DNA of 64,000 bases from Eutreptiella sp. 'Long Island Sound 2002' (Eukaryota; Euglenozoa; Euglenophyceae; Eutreptiales; Eutreptiaceae). The notes under the pieces were generated by a model. It did not search any database and was not told the DNA's origin. It saw nothing but the letters and a program-made list of their open reading frames with translations. Positions 11,450 through 22,615 of the stretch are shown here, piece after piece (within the stretch, counting starts at the first letter, position 1; every line of letters begins with the position of its first letter). The position numbers and the translations under genes are program-made. The stretch spans positions 125,867,708 through 125,931,707 of the forward strand of contig OZ038381.1 of NCBI GenBank assembly GCA_964036045.1, read 5' to 3'.

Positions 11450-14410
11450 TTACGGTGCTACAGCAGCAACCAAATGGACCAACACGTCCTTGACATCCAA
11501 AGAAATATTCTTTTTCTTCAGGTAGTCCATCCAGACCGTGGTGTACCTCGGCACGAAACTGCTTGGAGGCTCCCACGAATCCCTGGATGCGGCGAATCCC
11601 TTCCAACGGACTTTATAAAGCCTACCCCCAGGCGTCCCCGGGTCCGGCTTGTCCGCCAGGATCTTCTCAGCGGTGAAGTCGTCGTCCTCACCCTTGTCAT
11701 CCGAGTCCACATCGCCGGCCGTGAACTCGAAGGTGACGGGACGTCCGCTGGGGTCCGGTGCTCGGGGACGAAGCTGGGTATGGTCGCGGTCCAGGATCTT
11801 GTTATCCCCCACACGAACCGCATACACATCCTGCCCGACCTTCCGCACGATTACCGCCGGCACATACCAAGATGCCTGCCGATGCCTGGACAGGACATCC
11901 TTGTGGTGCCGCTCCACCCACACGGTGTCTTGGAGAGCATACTTCTGGACCTTTCCCTGCTTGAAGTACTTGGCCCTCTTGTCATGCTCATCCTGAAGTG
12001 CCTTGCACACCTTGGCCGCCGTGTCGTCCGCCTCAGCCATCATGGCGTTCGCATCCCGGGCCACTGTGCCATGGTTCAACCACGGGAGAGTGCGTGACAC
12101 TCGATCCCGCAGGAACAGGATACGATGGGGCGACAGTCCAGTGGGTCCCGGAAGGTCGTGATACGCCTGGAGTAATCTCCACAGCGAGTTGTACCAGTTC
12201 CGGCCTGATTCGTCAATGTGCAGCTGGCGGAACTTCTCGAACATCTGCCGCCCGGCCACCTCAGCCCGGCCATTCGACCGGCTGTGGTACGCCACGGTCT
12301 TGGCGTGCCGAATACCCATGTGCTTGCACATCGTCTTGGACCAGGTCCCCACGAATTCACTGCCCCGATCGCTGCAGGTGACAGCTGGGACATCGAAAAT
12401 CGTCAGCCAATGCCTGATCATGGCGTTGGCGACGGTCTTGGCCTGCAGACCCACTCCATGCTTGTCCTTCTTGTCCTTCTTCTTGGACTTCTTTCCCGGG
12501 ACTGCCACGATATACCCGCTGTGCCTGTGCACCGCTAGGAAGACACAATCATATGTCTCTCCTTCCACGGTGACCTCCGGCATGGCGAACACATCCATGG
12601 CCACGGACCGCATAGGGGCCTCCGGTATAGCCGTATACACCGGGTTGCCCGCTGTGGAGTGGTTGGGGCTCTTCGTGGCCAGACACACGGCACAGTCGCT
12701 GCAGTACCTATCCAGGATGGCGTAATACCCCGGAGGGAATTTGAAACGCCACTCCAGGTCCTGCTGCATCTTGTCTCGGCCAGGGTGCATGAGCTGGGCG
12801 TTGTGCCAATGGTCAATGAGCTCCTCCACTCGGTTCTCAGGGACCAGTAGCTTGTCCTTGAGGAACGATTTGTCCCCATCCTCGGTCAAGCCCTCAGGCC
12901 ACTCGTCGTCCGACGGGGCGCTCACGGCATTCCAGTACTTGCTCCAGTGCTCGGATGCTGCGTAGTCATCCGACCAGTCCTCTGTGAGCACCGACCTGAC
13001 TAGCTCTACAGGGGCCACCATCCATTGCTCGAGGGTTTCCTCTTGAATAGCTTGGACGCGGGCACCCCGGAACTTGGCCAGGTCCGTACGGTTTGCCATC
13101 ACCACAAAGCACCTGACCCCCTCTTGCTCCATGGCCTTCTCCATCTCGATGATGCGCTTGGCCTCCTCGGTTTCCTCGGCGTCTCCATGGCTGGATATGT
13201 CCATCCAAGCCTTGCCCGCGGGGTAGGCCCAGCGACTGAGGCAATCTGCCACAGTGTTGTCCTTCCCCGGGACGTATACGACACTAAGGTCGAACTTGGC
13301 GAACGTCTCATGCCATCGGGCCCTCCTTGCCGCCTGTCCCGAGGGGGTGTCGACGTGCTCCTTGTGCCAGCTCTGCAGGGACTGATGGTCCGTACATACC
13401 ACCACCGGTTGCAGTCCGATGTGGCCAGACCACTTCCTGAGCGCACAAACAATGGCGTACGTCTCCTTCTCCCTCGCGGTCCAGGTTCGACGTTGGCCCT
13501 CGGCCAGGATCCGACTCCAGAACGCCACGGGTACGTGTGACCCGTCGTCCCGGATCTGCTCGAGGACTGCCCCTACAGCATAGTCCGAGGCGTCCGTCCG
13601 TAGCACGAATCACTTGTCCGGGTCCACCAAGAATAGCCCCAACTGCCCCAGGAGTCGCTCCTTCAGGCTGTTGAATGCATCCTCAGCCTCAGGGGTCCAT
13701 GCAAGCTTCTTCCTGCTCCCCTTCCGGCCATCGAACTTGCCCACTTGCAGCATCTTGTGCAGCGGCCCCGACAGTTCTGCATACATCCGGACATAGCCCG
13801 AATAGTAGTTGCAGAACCCCATGAAGGACCGGAGTTCGCTGATGGTCTGGGGCTTCTCCCAGTGGTGCAGGGACGCCAGTTTCCCAGGCATGTGATGGCG
13901 TTGCCCGTGACCAACCACGTGACCCGCGAACTCCACTTCGTTCACGAAGAGTGAGGCTTTGCTGGGCTTGCACACCATGTTGTGCTTGTCCAACTCGCTG
14001 AGCACTCGGCGCAGATCCTTCTCATGCGCGTCGATGAGCTCGTCCTCAGTCATGTTCTCCGTGCCGGACCCGATGATGATGTCATCCACGAGGGCGTCGG
14101 CACAGTCCCGGACAGGACCGAGTAGGTCCTCCATCATGCGCTGGAAAGCGGCGTTGCCATTCTTGGCGCCCATAGGCACCACTTTCAACTGCATGGGCCC
14201 CAGCGGCGTCGACATCGCTGTGCAGGGCCTGGAGTCCGGGTGTAGCGGCATCTGGTGATAGCCGTGTTTGAGGTCTAACACCGTGAAAATCCGCTTTTTC
14301 TGTTGATTTTGGAGGATGGAGTCGATCAGGGGAAGCGAGTACGAGTCGTGCTCGGTCTGCTCGTTCAAACCCCTGTAATCCACCACCAACCTCCACTCGC
14401 CCCTTCTCCC
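11450..14410 (-). pseudogene. pol: Gypsy-1 pol: RT, RNase H, integrase, chromodomain
   Basis: One frame holds, in order, the RT (RLVVDYRGLN, FTVLDLKHGYHQMPL, active site ALVDDIIIG), RNase H (RTDASDYAVG, EKETYAIV, CTDHQS), integrase zinc finger (HPGRDK, then DCAVC), catalytic core (AMDVFAMP, CSDRGSEF, NGRAEVAG, consistent with an intact D,D,E triad) and a C-terminal chromodomain (YKVRWKGFAASRDSWEP). The last targets integration to chromatin in chromoviruses. The RT active site reads LVDD, not the usual YxDD or FxDD. An in-frame TGA at 13610-13612 separates RT from RNase H, and a frameshift near 14400-14415 separates it from the upstream part. Otherwise it is well preserved, so the copy is fairly young. 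Confidence 0.93.
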
Positions 14411-16363
14411 TCTTGGGCACGATGAAGGCTGGGCTGGCCCACTCACTGTCGGAGGGTTCGATCCAGACCCGCTCAATGAACTCGGCCAACAGCTTCTTCA
14501 TGGCCTCGGCCCGATCGCCGTGAAGTTGGTACTCCCGATGACGATAGATCTTCGGGTTCGGCTTCAGCTTGATCTTCGCTGTACCAAACCCCCCTCGATC
14601 TGGAGGGTTCTTGTTGGCGATGCCACTGAATAGCCGCGGATAGGCATTGATCAGCCTCTCCTTCAGCTCAGCGACCTTCGGGTTCTGCTGGGCCTCTTCA
14701 GCTGCTTGCTTCGGTATAGATACAACCGACCGCACTGCGGTATAGGCCTCTTCTGGGTCCGATTCCGACTTCTCCTCGTCCGATATGCCGTCTTCATTGT
14801 CGTGGGGAGCTCTTCCCACCGATTATCTTCGGAAATTTGCGGCATCGGGCTGGTGACTGTCGCTATCGGCACCCATTCTTGGAAAATCCCATGTCGGTGG
14901 GTCCGACCCAACCGGACCATCGTATTGGTCCGCGATGTGATCCATGACCCTCGCCACGAACTCGTCCTTCTCGTACTTGCCGGTGACCAACATCTTGTCA
15001 TCCCACCAATGCGGGGATGTGACCGTGGCCCGCCTCTTCTTGGCTGCCACACGGTGGTGCATCCCGGTCCGCATGTAGTTTGCATGTAGTTGACGACGTC
15101 GTCGATCTCGGCATGGGACAGGACGTCAATGCCATCAATTGGCTGATCCGTCCCCTCCTTGGGCTCAAACATGACCTTCATGGGCACCGCCTCCACCCTA
15201 CGGATGAATGCTTCATCACCCGTGGGCTGGGCTTGCGCCCCATCCACCAGGAAAGCCTTGGTACCCCACGCTTGACCCGGGGAGGGCATTGATACACCCT
15301 TGGCGTCGATGAACAACTCCTCTTCTGGCCCGAATGACATCTCGTTCAGGGTGATGGAGTCCAGCGTCGACTTGAGACCCTCCAGCGGACATGGGGTGGA
15401 TCCTATGCCGGTTATGACCAGGATCCTCTTCGCCCTATCCGCGATGATCTTCTCCACCGTACGTCTGGTATTGTCCAGGGATCCATGCCAATACATGGGT
15501 CCCCACTCCTTCAAACCCCATTGCCTGTGCCAGGCTGAGTCTCCTCGATGCCAATGCCTCCTACACTTCCGCAAAAGTGGGGCATCCCGGGAAGCGAAGA
15601 CGTCCGTCTCGGGCGCTTCGGCTCCCAGCGTCTGGATCATCCTGGCATACACCTGCGTCGCCATTCCATACTCCGTGAGCTGAACTCCACGGTCTCCTCT
15701 TAACTTGGCCCTCACAGCTTGCACCGCTTGGACGATCCGATCCTCTTCCTCAGTATTCCATTGGGATGATCCGCATGCATAGTCCGTGGACAGCCATGTG
15801 AGGCATTCATCATCCTCCCGGACCAGTGTTGCACGATGGGGAAGGGCTCCGATGGCATTTGCCACCATGAAGTCATACCCCATGATCATATCCCAATCTG
15901 TAATGTCGGCCACATAGAAGTTCTCGGATAGAGTGCTTCTCTTCGCCAGATCAGGGCGGTTCAAGCGCTCATGTTCCCAGAACTCCATACTGATAGTGGC
16001 CTCATGGGTACCAACACCCATGATCTCTCCATTGGCCACCTTCAGGCGCACCGGTCTACGGCTGGGCTGCAGGGATTCCTCCTTGAGCAACCCTCTCCGG
16101 ACCAGGCTCACCTGGGCACCCGTATCCACCAGAACATCCACCACCAATTCCTCTTGTCCGCACCGTACACGCACCTTCAAGTGCAACTGCCGCTCGTCGC
16201 CATGCGGTGTATGGACGACTCTCACGACATGCAACTCTAGCACGTCCGGGTGCATCAGGACTTCGTCGGTATGATCACGGATGGTGTAGATCTTGGGTTG
16301 GTCCTGCCCGTCCACGGGGCTCTCCGTGGTCGCTCCTTCCTTCTTGCCACGTCCCTTACCCAT
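14411..16363 (-). pseudogene. pol: Gypsy-1 pol N-terminus: aspartic protease and linker
   Basis: ATG at 16363 follows an in-frame stop and starts MGKGRGKKEG. The retroviral-type protease is at residues 70-90 with VLVDTGAQVSLV (catalytic Asp 80) and a later MIMGYDFM. A long linker leads to the RT N-terminal region (ASPAFIVPKREKG). Breaks: a frameshift near 15075-15090, an in-frame TAA at 14823-14825, and the frameshift at about 14400. The protein would process Gag-Pol inside the particle. The gag stop at 16529 lies 166 bp upstream, and the sequence before the ATG includes GTAAGT, which could be a splice donor. Confidence 0.85.
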
Positions 16364-16528
16364 GTAAACTTACCTTGGCAGGGCGCTCCAGGGGTTAGGA
16401 GTGGCGAAACTCAGTGGTTTTGGCTCGTCTGGAGCCTTCTTTGGCACCCGATGTGCCTTCACCTTCTCTGGGATTCCACTGATTTTCGGAGGAGAGACCT
16501 CCGAGGTCCCACTCCCGTGGGGGCTCCT

Positions 16529-16714
16529 CTAGACTTGACTTCCCGCAGCCCCTTCCGGCTGCGATCCGCCAGGACTTTGTCCACCACGTTGCTGGGCTTC
16601 GAGTTCCTCCAACGTCCTCAACATGTCCTCAGCAACTTCCTCGATCGACCTCACTCGCCGGTCTTGGCCAGGTCCACAACCATAGCCTCTTCCTTCGCCT
16701 TTTCCTTGGCCTTT
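16529..16714 (-). pseudogene. gag: Gypsy-1 gag C-terminal fragment
   Basis: After the retrocopy insertion the Lys/Gly/Gln-rich gag frame resumes: GQGKGEGRGYG, then a helical stretch EEVAEDMLRTLEELEAQQ, and TAG at 16529-16531. This frame continues that of the main gag segment, which shows that gag was cut by the insertion and not lost. Confidence 0.75.
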
Positions 16715-17019
16715 TTTAAGACGTCACAAAATTTATCAGTGCGGAACAGTACAGAGAATAAGATACACACTGAAATAGTATGTACAATGTACTGAAGTAA
16801 CTGATGGGCTTTGGAGGCCCGAGTGTGGATGTGGAGAGATATGTGGCGAATAGCATAGTAGTTGGAATAGAAAATGGGGAGTGCTTGGCTTTCTTAAGGC
16901 CACTGGGCCACCAGGGTGCACCCAGGATAAGCAGCGTAGCTGCAGAAACTTGAGTTAATGACAAACGATGGTGGCGTGGTAAAATTGATTGATGGGTTGA
17001 TAGTTTTTTTCTGAACAAG

Positions 17020-17175
17020 GTGTGTACTTGGTGTGTACCTGATGTGCATCTGGTGTGTACCTGGTGTGTATGTTGTGGACGTGGTGTGTACCAGTGTACG
17101 TGGTGTGTACTTTATGTACCTGGTGTACACCTGGCGTGCAGCCGTTGCGTACCCGATGTACCACCGGCGTAGACC
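17020..17175. repeat. GTGTACCTG-type minisatellite
   Basis: Degenerate tandem units of about 10-12 bp around TGGTGTGTACC. They lie in the 3' UTR part of the retrocopy, so they were presumably present in the source mRNA or expanded after insertion. Confidence 0.8.
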
Positions 17176-17649
17176 TGGTGCGAGTTCGTCAGTTGTGAGG
17201 TATAGGATTTGAGTGTGAAAAGACATAATGTGAAGTGATCATGGAAGTACCCCTGTGGACTGCATCTCCACTCTGTTTTTGAAGACCACCTGTAGTTTCA
17301 CCCCTAGGGGAAAAGCCACACCATGGTTTGCAAATGAAATACAGAGGGCAAAGCAAACTGACAGAAGATGAGAAATTCATTATATAATCAGTCTCACTGT
17401 GATTGAGTTGCAGAAGACAAAGTCATTTCACAACATGGAGTATTAGATAGATAACCAACATACTTGTGTGAGCTGGTGTGTGTGGTAAGAAAATTCACCG
17501 CGGCAAATTGGCAACTCAAGCCACAGCATACATAATCTGACACAGAGGTAGTTGTACTTGCACCTAGAGAAGGCATGCTGCGAGGCCCTTTTGCATTAAT
17601 AGGCCGTTGCTGACTGAGCCAAAATTTACATCAGTAAATGAGAGATTAT

Positions 17650-18834
17650 TCATGATGTGGAGAGGTCTTCTGACCAGTAATAACAGTTACCGGTGTTACA
17701 TGGTTTCATATATCTGAGTTGAATCAGAAGGTCGGTCTCTTCCTTGATTGGACTCTCCTCGACTTCTGCATCCGTTAGACTTCGATGAAATAAGGTGAAG
17801 GTGTCCCCCTCCGCTTCGCTGCAGAGATGGGAGTCTCCTAAGTCGTCCTTAAACCAACTCACTGATGTGCGTTCGTCACCGAGATCGGATACTTTAGTGT
17901 CTCCTTCGTGTGGTTTTGTGGTTGGCGTCGAGTGAGAGGCCTTGGGCTGTTTCAGAGTATTGAGTGCTGGCCGCGACTTGTTGTTAGTCGGTGTGGCGAG
18001 TTGAGGCGCGCTCAAAATGGCTGCGCTAGCGTCCCAGACGTTCAAGGGAGGGCCTACTAGGCTGTGTTGATGAATTGTCGGACCAATTTCGGCGCGCGTC
18101 GTGCAAATTGGAGCTCCTTTTCTAGCACCGAACTTCCGAGCGTACTTGTTACTGCGTTGGACTCGCTGTATTCTTTGAACGCAGTGTGTACCCACTTGTG
18201 TGGTCGTAGCTTCTCCTTCTTTCGCTGCAATACGATGTTTACCACTCCGAATTGTCTTGTTTGCTGTCCGTGTGTCCCATGCCGACGATGTCAACCGTAT
18301 GGCGCTTTGAGTGTTCAGCACAGAAAACGGGTTTGCTGTTGCGAAAGTGGATTCCGTGATTCGAGTATTTTGTTGCTTTGTTGTGCTCACTGGCGCGAAA
18401 GTGTTGGACTCCTTGTCGTGATTTGCTTTGATACTGAGTGAAGGACAGGAAGTAAACCGTGGCGACGAAGTGGAAAATGATTTGCGCGTCCTTGTGCTCG
18501 GCACTGCTTGTTTAGTGTCGGGGTGCTCCTTTTGTGTTGACGGCGTTTCTGTAACAGTTGCCGCCAAGCTCTTGTCCTGGGAGCGGTCATCTGGAGACTC
18601 ATTCTTGACTGAAGAGGCTACAGCAGCGGTGTGACAGTGCGGAGCAGTTATAGTAGACACTGACAGTCGTTGGAGACGTTGAACAGGCACTCTGGGAAAA
18701 CGCGATATGTTCTTCAAAAGCGTTGCTGTGGTTTGTTCTTGCTTGAGATACAGTTGCAGTTGCTGTATTGCTTGCAGTAGCGTTTGACAGGTCACAGAAA
18801 GTTGCGCAGCTGCGGCTTCGTGTAGCAGCACCAT
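17650..18834 (-). CDS. Retrocopied ORF of unknown function, 394 codons
   Basis: ATG at 18834 starts MVLLHEAAAAQL. It is the first ATG in this frame after a stop at about 18885; an upstream ATG opens only a 13-codon frame. The N-terminal 45 residues form a likely amphipathic or coiled helix (TLLQAIQQLQLYLKQEQ). The rest is Ser/Thr/Lys-rich and looks disordered, with an acidic end (EVEESPIKEETDLL). No domain is recognised. Because it lies behind a spliced leader in a retrocopy, it most likely represents a real Euglena-type mRNA. The frame is intact, so the copy is recent or the function is kept. Its own promoter is not evident. Confidence 0.6.
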   Translation of the reverse strand: MVLLHEAAAAQLSVTCQTLLQAIQQLQLYLKQEQTTATLLKNISRFPRVPVQRLQRLSVSTITAPHCHTAAVASSVKNESPDDRSQDKSLAATVTETPSTQKEHPDTKQAVPSTRTRKSFSTSSPRFTSCPSLSIKANHDKESNTFAPVSTTKQQNTRITESTFATANPFSVLNTQSAIRLTSSAWDTRTANKTIRSGKHRIAAKEGEATTTQVGTHCVQRIQRVQRSNKYARKFGARKGAPICTTRAEIGPTIHQHSLVGPPLNVWDASAAILSAPQLATPTNNKSRPALNTLKQPKASHSTPTTKPHEGDTKVSDLGDERTSVSWFKDDLGDSHLCSEAEGDTFTLFHRSLTDAEVEESPIKEETDLLIQLRYMKPCNTGNCYYWSEDLSTS

Positions 18835-18966
18835 TTGCCGCTTGCGATATTCTGCACTGGTAAGTACTGAGGCTGGAAGTTTCGTTCAGACAGCTGGTGA
18901 ATTGGGATCAGCGGATGCAGTTTTTCTGTACTTGCCCAGGTCCCTGCATTAGAAAATTTCTGAAAT

Positions 18967-18993
18967 CGAAAAAAAATAGACACTCAGAAAGTG
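18967..18993 (-). other. Spliced-leader sequence at the 5' end of the retrocopy
   Basis: The minus strand reads C, then ACTTTCTGAGTGTCTA, then eight T and CG. This agrees with the 26-nt Euglena spliced leader as I remember it. The mRNA body (ATTTCAGAAATTTTC) follows directly. The leader is added to mRNAs by trans-splicing, so its genomic presence next to a target duplication marks reverse transcription of a mature mRNA. Confidence 0.88.
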
Positions 18994-18994
18994 A

Positions 18995-21936
18995 GCCTTT
19001 TCCTTGGCCTTTGCCTTGGCCTTTTCCCCCGTCTCCGCCCTTCGCCTTGCAATCGGAAATCCGCTGCTCCTTGGGCTTCTTCTCTGGGTGGGCGGCGAAG
19101 TAGGCCTTCTTGTCCGCCTCATACACCTTGCACTGACGGTGGTCGTGTGCATGGTCGTTTCCCTTGCCATAACAGACCCAGCACCCGTCGTGCTGCGACC
19201 TGTACTCCCGGAAAAAGAGCGGTGGGTTCCCGATCCTCCTTGGCGCGTTGCCCTTCTTGGGTCCCACCCGGCCCCATCTGGACCGATCCGGCCCATGATC
19301 CCTCGCGTTGTGCGCCACAAACGCGGAGAAATGGGCCTCCTCGTGATCCTCCCGGGTCCAGTGGTCCTGGCCACTTCCACTACCATCCTCCGCAGAGTTG
19401 GCCGTGTCCTCCTGGATCTCCCGATGATGGCGGTCTTCTCGCTGGCCTCGTTGTCCATGACCATGTCGATCCTGCACGTGGGCCTCGTTCTTCGCATTGA
19501 GCCTCAGCTCCACCGTGATGTACTTCACGATCTCGTCAAGGCTCATGCGGGCGAAGATGACCTGCATCCTCAGCGGCTCCCCGCGCCTCCACTCCACGTT
19601 GTTGAGGCGCAGCAACCTTTGCCCCATGGAGTCTCCAAATACCTCCACGTACACGGCGTTCTTCAGTCCCAACATCCGGTTGGGCTCGCCCAGGTTCCTC
19701 CTGAAGAACTCCATGATACCCGCATGGGTATCCTCCGCCGCAATGATCCTCACCGCCACCCGCTTCTTGGCCCGCTTCTTCTCCTCGTCCTCCACTCTCC
19801 TCTTCCAGTTGCCGGGGAGGACGTCCTTCAGCAAGTGGCGGATCTCACTGGCCTCGTTCCAGTCCTCCACCAGCTTGAGGCATCTGCGGTACTTCCGCAG
19901 ATACCGGTTCCACTCCCGGACCCGCAACTCACCGCGGTCCAGCGGCAGCGGGATGGACCACAAGTCCTCCAGCTTCTGGTTCGGAGCGTCCACCCGCTCC
20001 TCATCCTCCAACCACTGGAGGCAGGCCTGCTCCGTACGGATCAGTCCTTCCCGGATCTGATCCCGCAGCTCCTCCTTCAGGTCCTGCGCCAGCCGGTGTG
20101 GGAATATCCGACATACCCACTTGTCCCGCGGCGCTCCCCGCATCTCACCGACGACCTCCTCGGCGAAGTCCTCCCAATCCAGGATGAAGTCATCCAGGTT
20201 GGAGGGATTGCCATCGTAGTAGGGGATTTTGATTCCCCTGAGGTCGTCAATCCTGATGGCGTCTCCGACGTCCCCAGCCACCACTCCACCGAGGCGGATA
20301 CCACCTGTGGCCGGAGGGTGTGAGTAGACTCCCCGTACATCCCTCTCCTCCATGGAGTGAGGTCCAGTTGGGCCTGAACCCATGGGGTTTGGAATGCGGG
20401 AAGGACTTGCTCTGTCGGCCGTCCATATCCCCGTATTGGGGTCCTTCGCCCACAGGTTTCCGCCTCGATGGCCTCGACCATGTCCGTCAGCGCTTCCCAT
20501 GCTTCGCCCCTGCATGGTCTGGTTCTGGATCTGGATCTCCTCTTCCGTATAGACTACCATGTTCGTCGTGACCGGTAGATCCTGGGCGGCATGGGACATC
20601 TGTACCGTCAGGCTCCTCGGGTCCGTGGTTACGTGCCCTTCCCGCATGGACCCAGCCGGTGCCGTGTGTTCCCCGAGCATTGTGGACTCGCCGAACATGG
20701 GAACAAACGGCAGCGCGCCCGGGTCAACACGCGGGGGCGCGTAGGGTGCCTCTGCAGGGCCGCCCATGGGTTTATCCATGGCGCTCCTGAGGGTCTTAAC
20801 CCGCTCCACCAGCTCTGCTGCGGCCGGCTCTGCCGGGAGCTCCGGACCCGAGGCGAGGGCTGTAGCTCCTCTAGCCTTTCCAGGCGTCCCGACATGTCCT
20901 CCACCAGGTGGAGGAGGCTGTCCACCACTCGCTGCTGCTTCTCCAGGGCCAGCTCCAGATTCTCCCGGTACCGGTCCCGTTCCGCTCGCAGCTCCTCCAT
21001 GTCTTTCTCCGCGGCCGACTGGTCATCCAGGATCCCGGCGACGTCCTCCTCTAGACCGTCCTTCGCGTTGTCCAGGCGGTGTAGGAGGTGCACGATGGCG
21101 TCCATCCCCATCTTTGGGTACTTGCCCATGAGGAAGGACACGTGCTCGCAGTGGCACTCAGCCTGCTTTCTGCCTGATCTGGCGCATCCCGCGGTTCCCG
21201 GCACCTCAGACTCGTCGCCCATGGGCGTATCGCCTATGGCGTCCGTCTCTGGTCCCGTGTGCCGGAGCACAGGTGCCGTCTGGGCCCTGGCTGGCCTCTC
21301 CAAGCCCTCGGCGTCGTGCTTCAGGGCGGGCTCGGGGGCCGTATGCGCCCTGGCGATCAGCGCGGACAACTCCGACTCCGAAGGTGGCTCGTAGGCTGTC
21401 TGATAGCCCTCGGAGTGCCCCTCGTATTCCCACAGCCTGAGCAGGCTGGGGTCCGTGTCCATAGCCCCGGCGTCCCTTGCCGCGGACTTGGGTGACCCGC
21501 GCTTCCGGTAGCGCCGGGCCCGTCCTCCACTGCTGCCTGAATGGCAGGCCTCCTCAGAGTCCTCCGCGGCGGAGCGGAGGTTGCATGCCTTTCGGCAGCG
21601 ACGCTCACACATGGAGGCCAGATCCTCCATGTCAAGTCCTCCTCTTCCCGAATGTCGTACTTCTCTTCGGGCTTCACCTTCCGGAGTTCGCCATACTCTT
21701 GAACGTCTTGGCTCTTCTATGGCTCCAATCTCCGGCGTGGTCTCCACCGAGTCCACAATACGCACCCGGGGCGTACTTGGGCAGGGCTCATAAGGGCCCA
21801 AGTCCCCGAGTCGGCGGTAGGTAGGGGCAGCAGGTACGCCTCTGCTACCATAAAGAAGGTCCCTACCAGGACCGGCCCCCGCTGTGCCCCTTCCGCCTGT
21901 AATCCCTGCTGACTTGCTCCGGATCAATGCTTGCAT
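18995..21936 (-). pseudogene. gag: Gypsy-1 gag, main part, one frameshift
   Basis: ATG at 21936 starts MQALIRSKSAG. The first 300 residues hold a cysteine cluster (CERRCRKACN), a possible C2-type motif (ECHCEHV) and a coiled coil (EEDVAGILDDQSAAEKD to LEEL). A frameshift near 20850 leads to the capsid-like region (IKIPYYDGNPSNLDDF, then a Trp-rich helical domain) and a zinc knuckle C-X2-C-X8-H-X4-C (CWVCYGKGN..., about 19130-19182). A Lys/Gly/Gln tail is then cut by the SL retrocopy at 18995. Gag forms the particle and packages the RNA. Confidence 0.8.
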
Positions 21937-22615
21937 TCCTCAAATTCCAGGGTCCAATCCAAAAATATAGAAAATAAAATCCTCCTTCAACCCTGAACAG
22001 CAACCAGATCCCACAAATACAGCAAAAACCCGATCCACAATCCAATACACACTGCGGGCTTCCGTTCAGCACACCGGTCGTCTCACGGTGGCGGGCATGT
22101 ACAAGAATTGCACCAAGGAAGAAAGCCCTGAAATTGGCATATGAACACAAATAAAGCAAAGTTGGGGAAAGAGGTAAACATACACATTCACAGCCATAAG
22201 CCCCTCATTCCCTGGACTCAAGACCTTCCCTTGACTCACCAACATGTTGCCCTGAACTAGGTCAAATGAGATGGCTGAATGCCATGTGTCACAAGTCACT
22301 ACACATACCCCAAAAATGTGTTCACTCCCAAGCCTCTAAATCCTAGCCCAATGGGGGAGGTGGCATGTCATGGCCTAGAGTGGCACTCAGGACCATGCCC
22401 TACCCTGACATAACCTTGGTTGGACTTGGAGTCGATTGGGCTTGGAGAACTGCCCCATGATGTTGACCTCACAACACGGCAAAATCAGGCAAATCACACC
22501 ATTATGCCCAAAATTCAATTATATACTCAAAAATGCATACGGCAAATATTCAAATGCTCCATGCATATGTCAAACCGGAAAGTAGTATACAAGGGTGATA
22601 TAGACCGAAGATTCA
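21937..22615 (-). other. Gypsy-1 5' leader
   Basis: Region between the 5' LTR and gag. The first bases after the LTR on the minus strand are TGAATCTTCGG, which do not match the usual TGG-type tRNA primer site that I would expect. The primer is therefore unclear. No gene is supported. Confidence 0.5.

Larger units (their letters stand above)
16715..18994 (-). mobile_element. SL-tagged retrocopy (processed retrogene) in gypsy-1 gag
   Basis: The insert is flanked by an 18-bp direct repeat (GCCTTTTCCTTGGCCTTT at 16697-16714 and 18995-19012). Its 5' end on the minus strand is the spliced leader, and its 3' end is TCTTAAAAAA, a short A tail partly shared with the target. This is the structure of a mature, trans-spliced, polyadenylated mRNA copied into DNA by a LINE-type machinery. 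A 394-codon frame is open, followed by about 930 bp of 3' UTR. The target is low-complexity, so the exact ends may shift by a few bases. Confidence 0.85.

Noticed and set aside
14440-14470. GGTTCGATCC-like B-box, possible tRNA
   Set aside because: It lies within conserved gypsy-1 pol coding sequence and no cloverleaf can be drawn around it. No tRNA or rRNA gene was seen in the window.
19004-20323. 439-codon plus-strand open frame
   Set aside because: Exactly antisense to the gypsy-1 gag, which has a capsid-like region and zinc knuckle. Its composition mirrors gag codon use.
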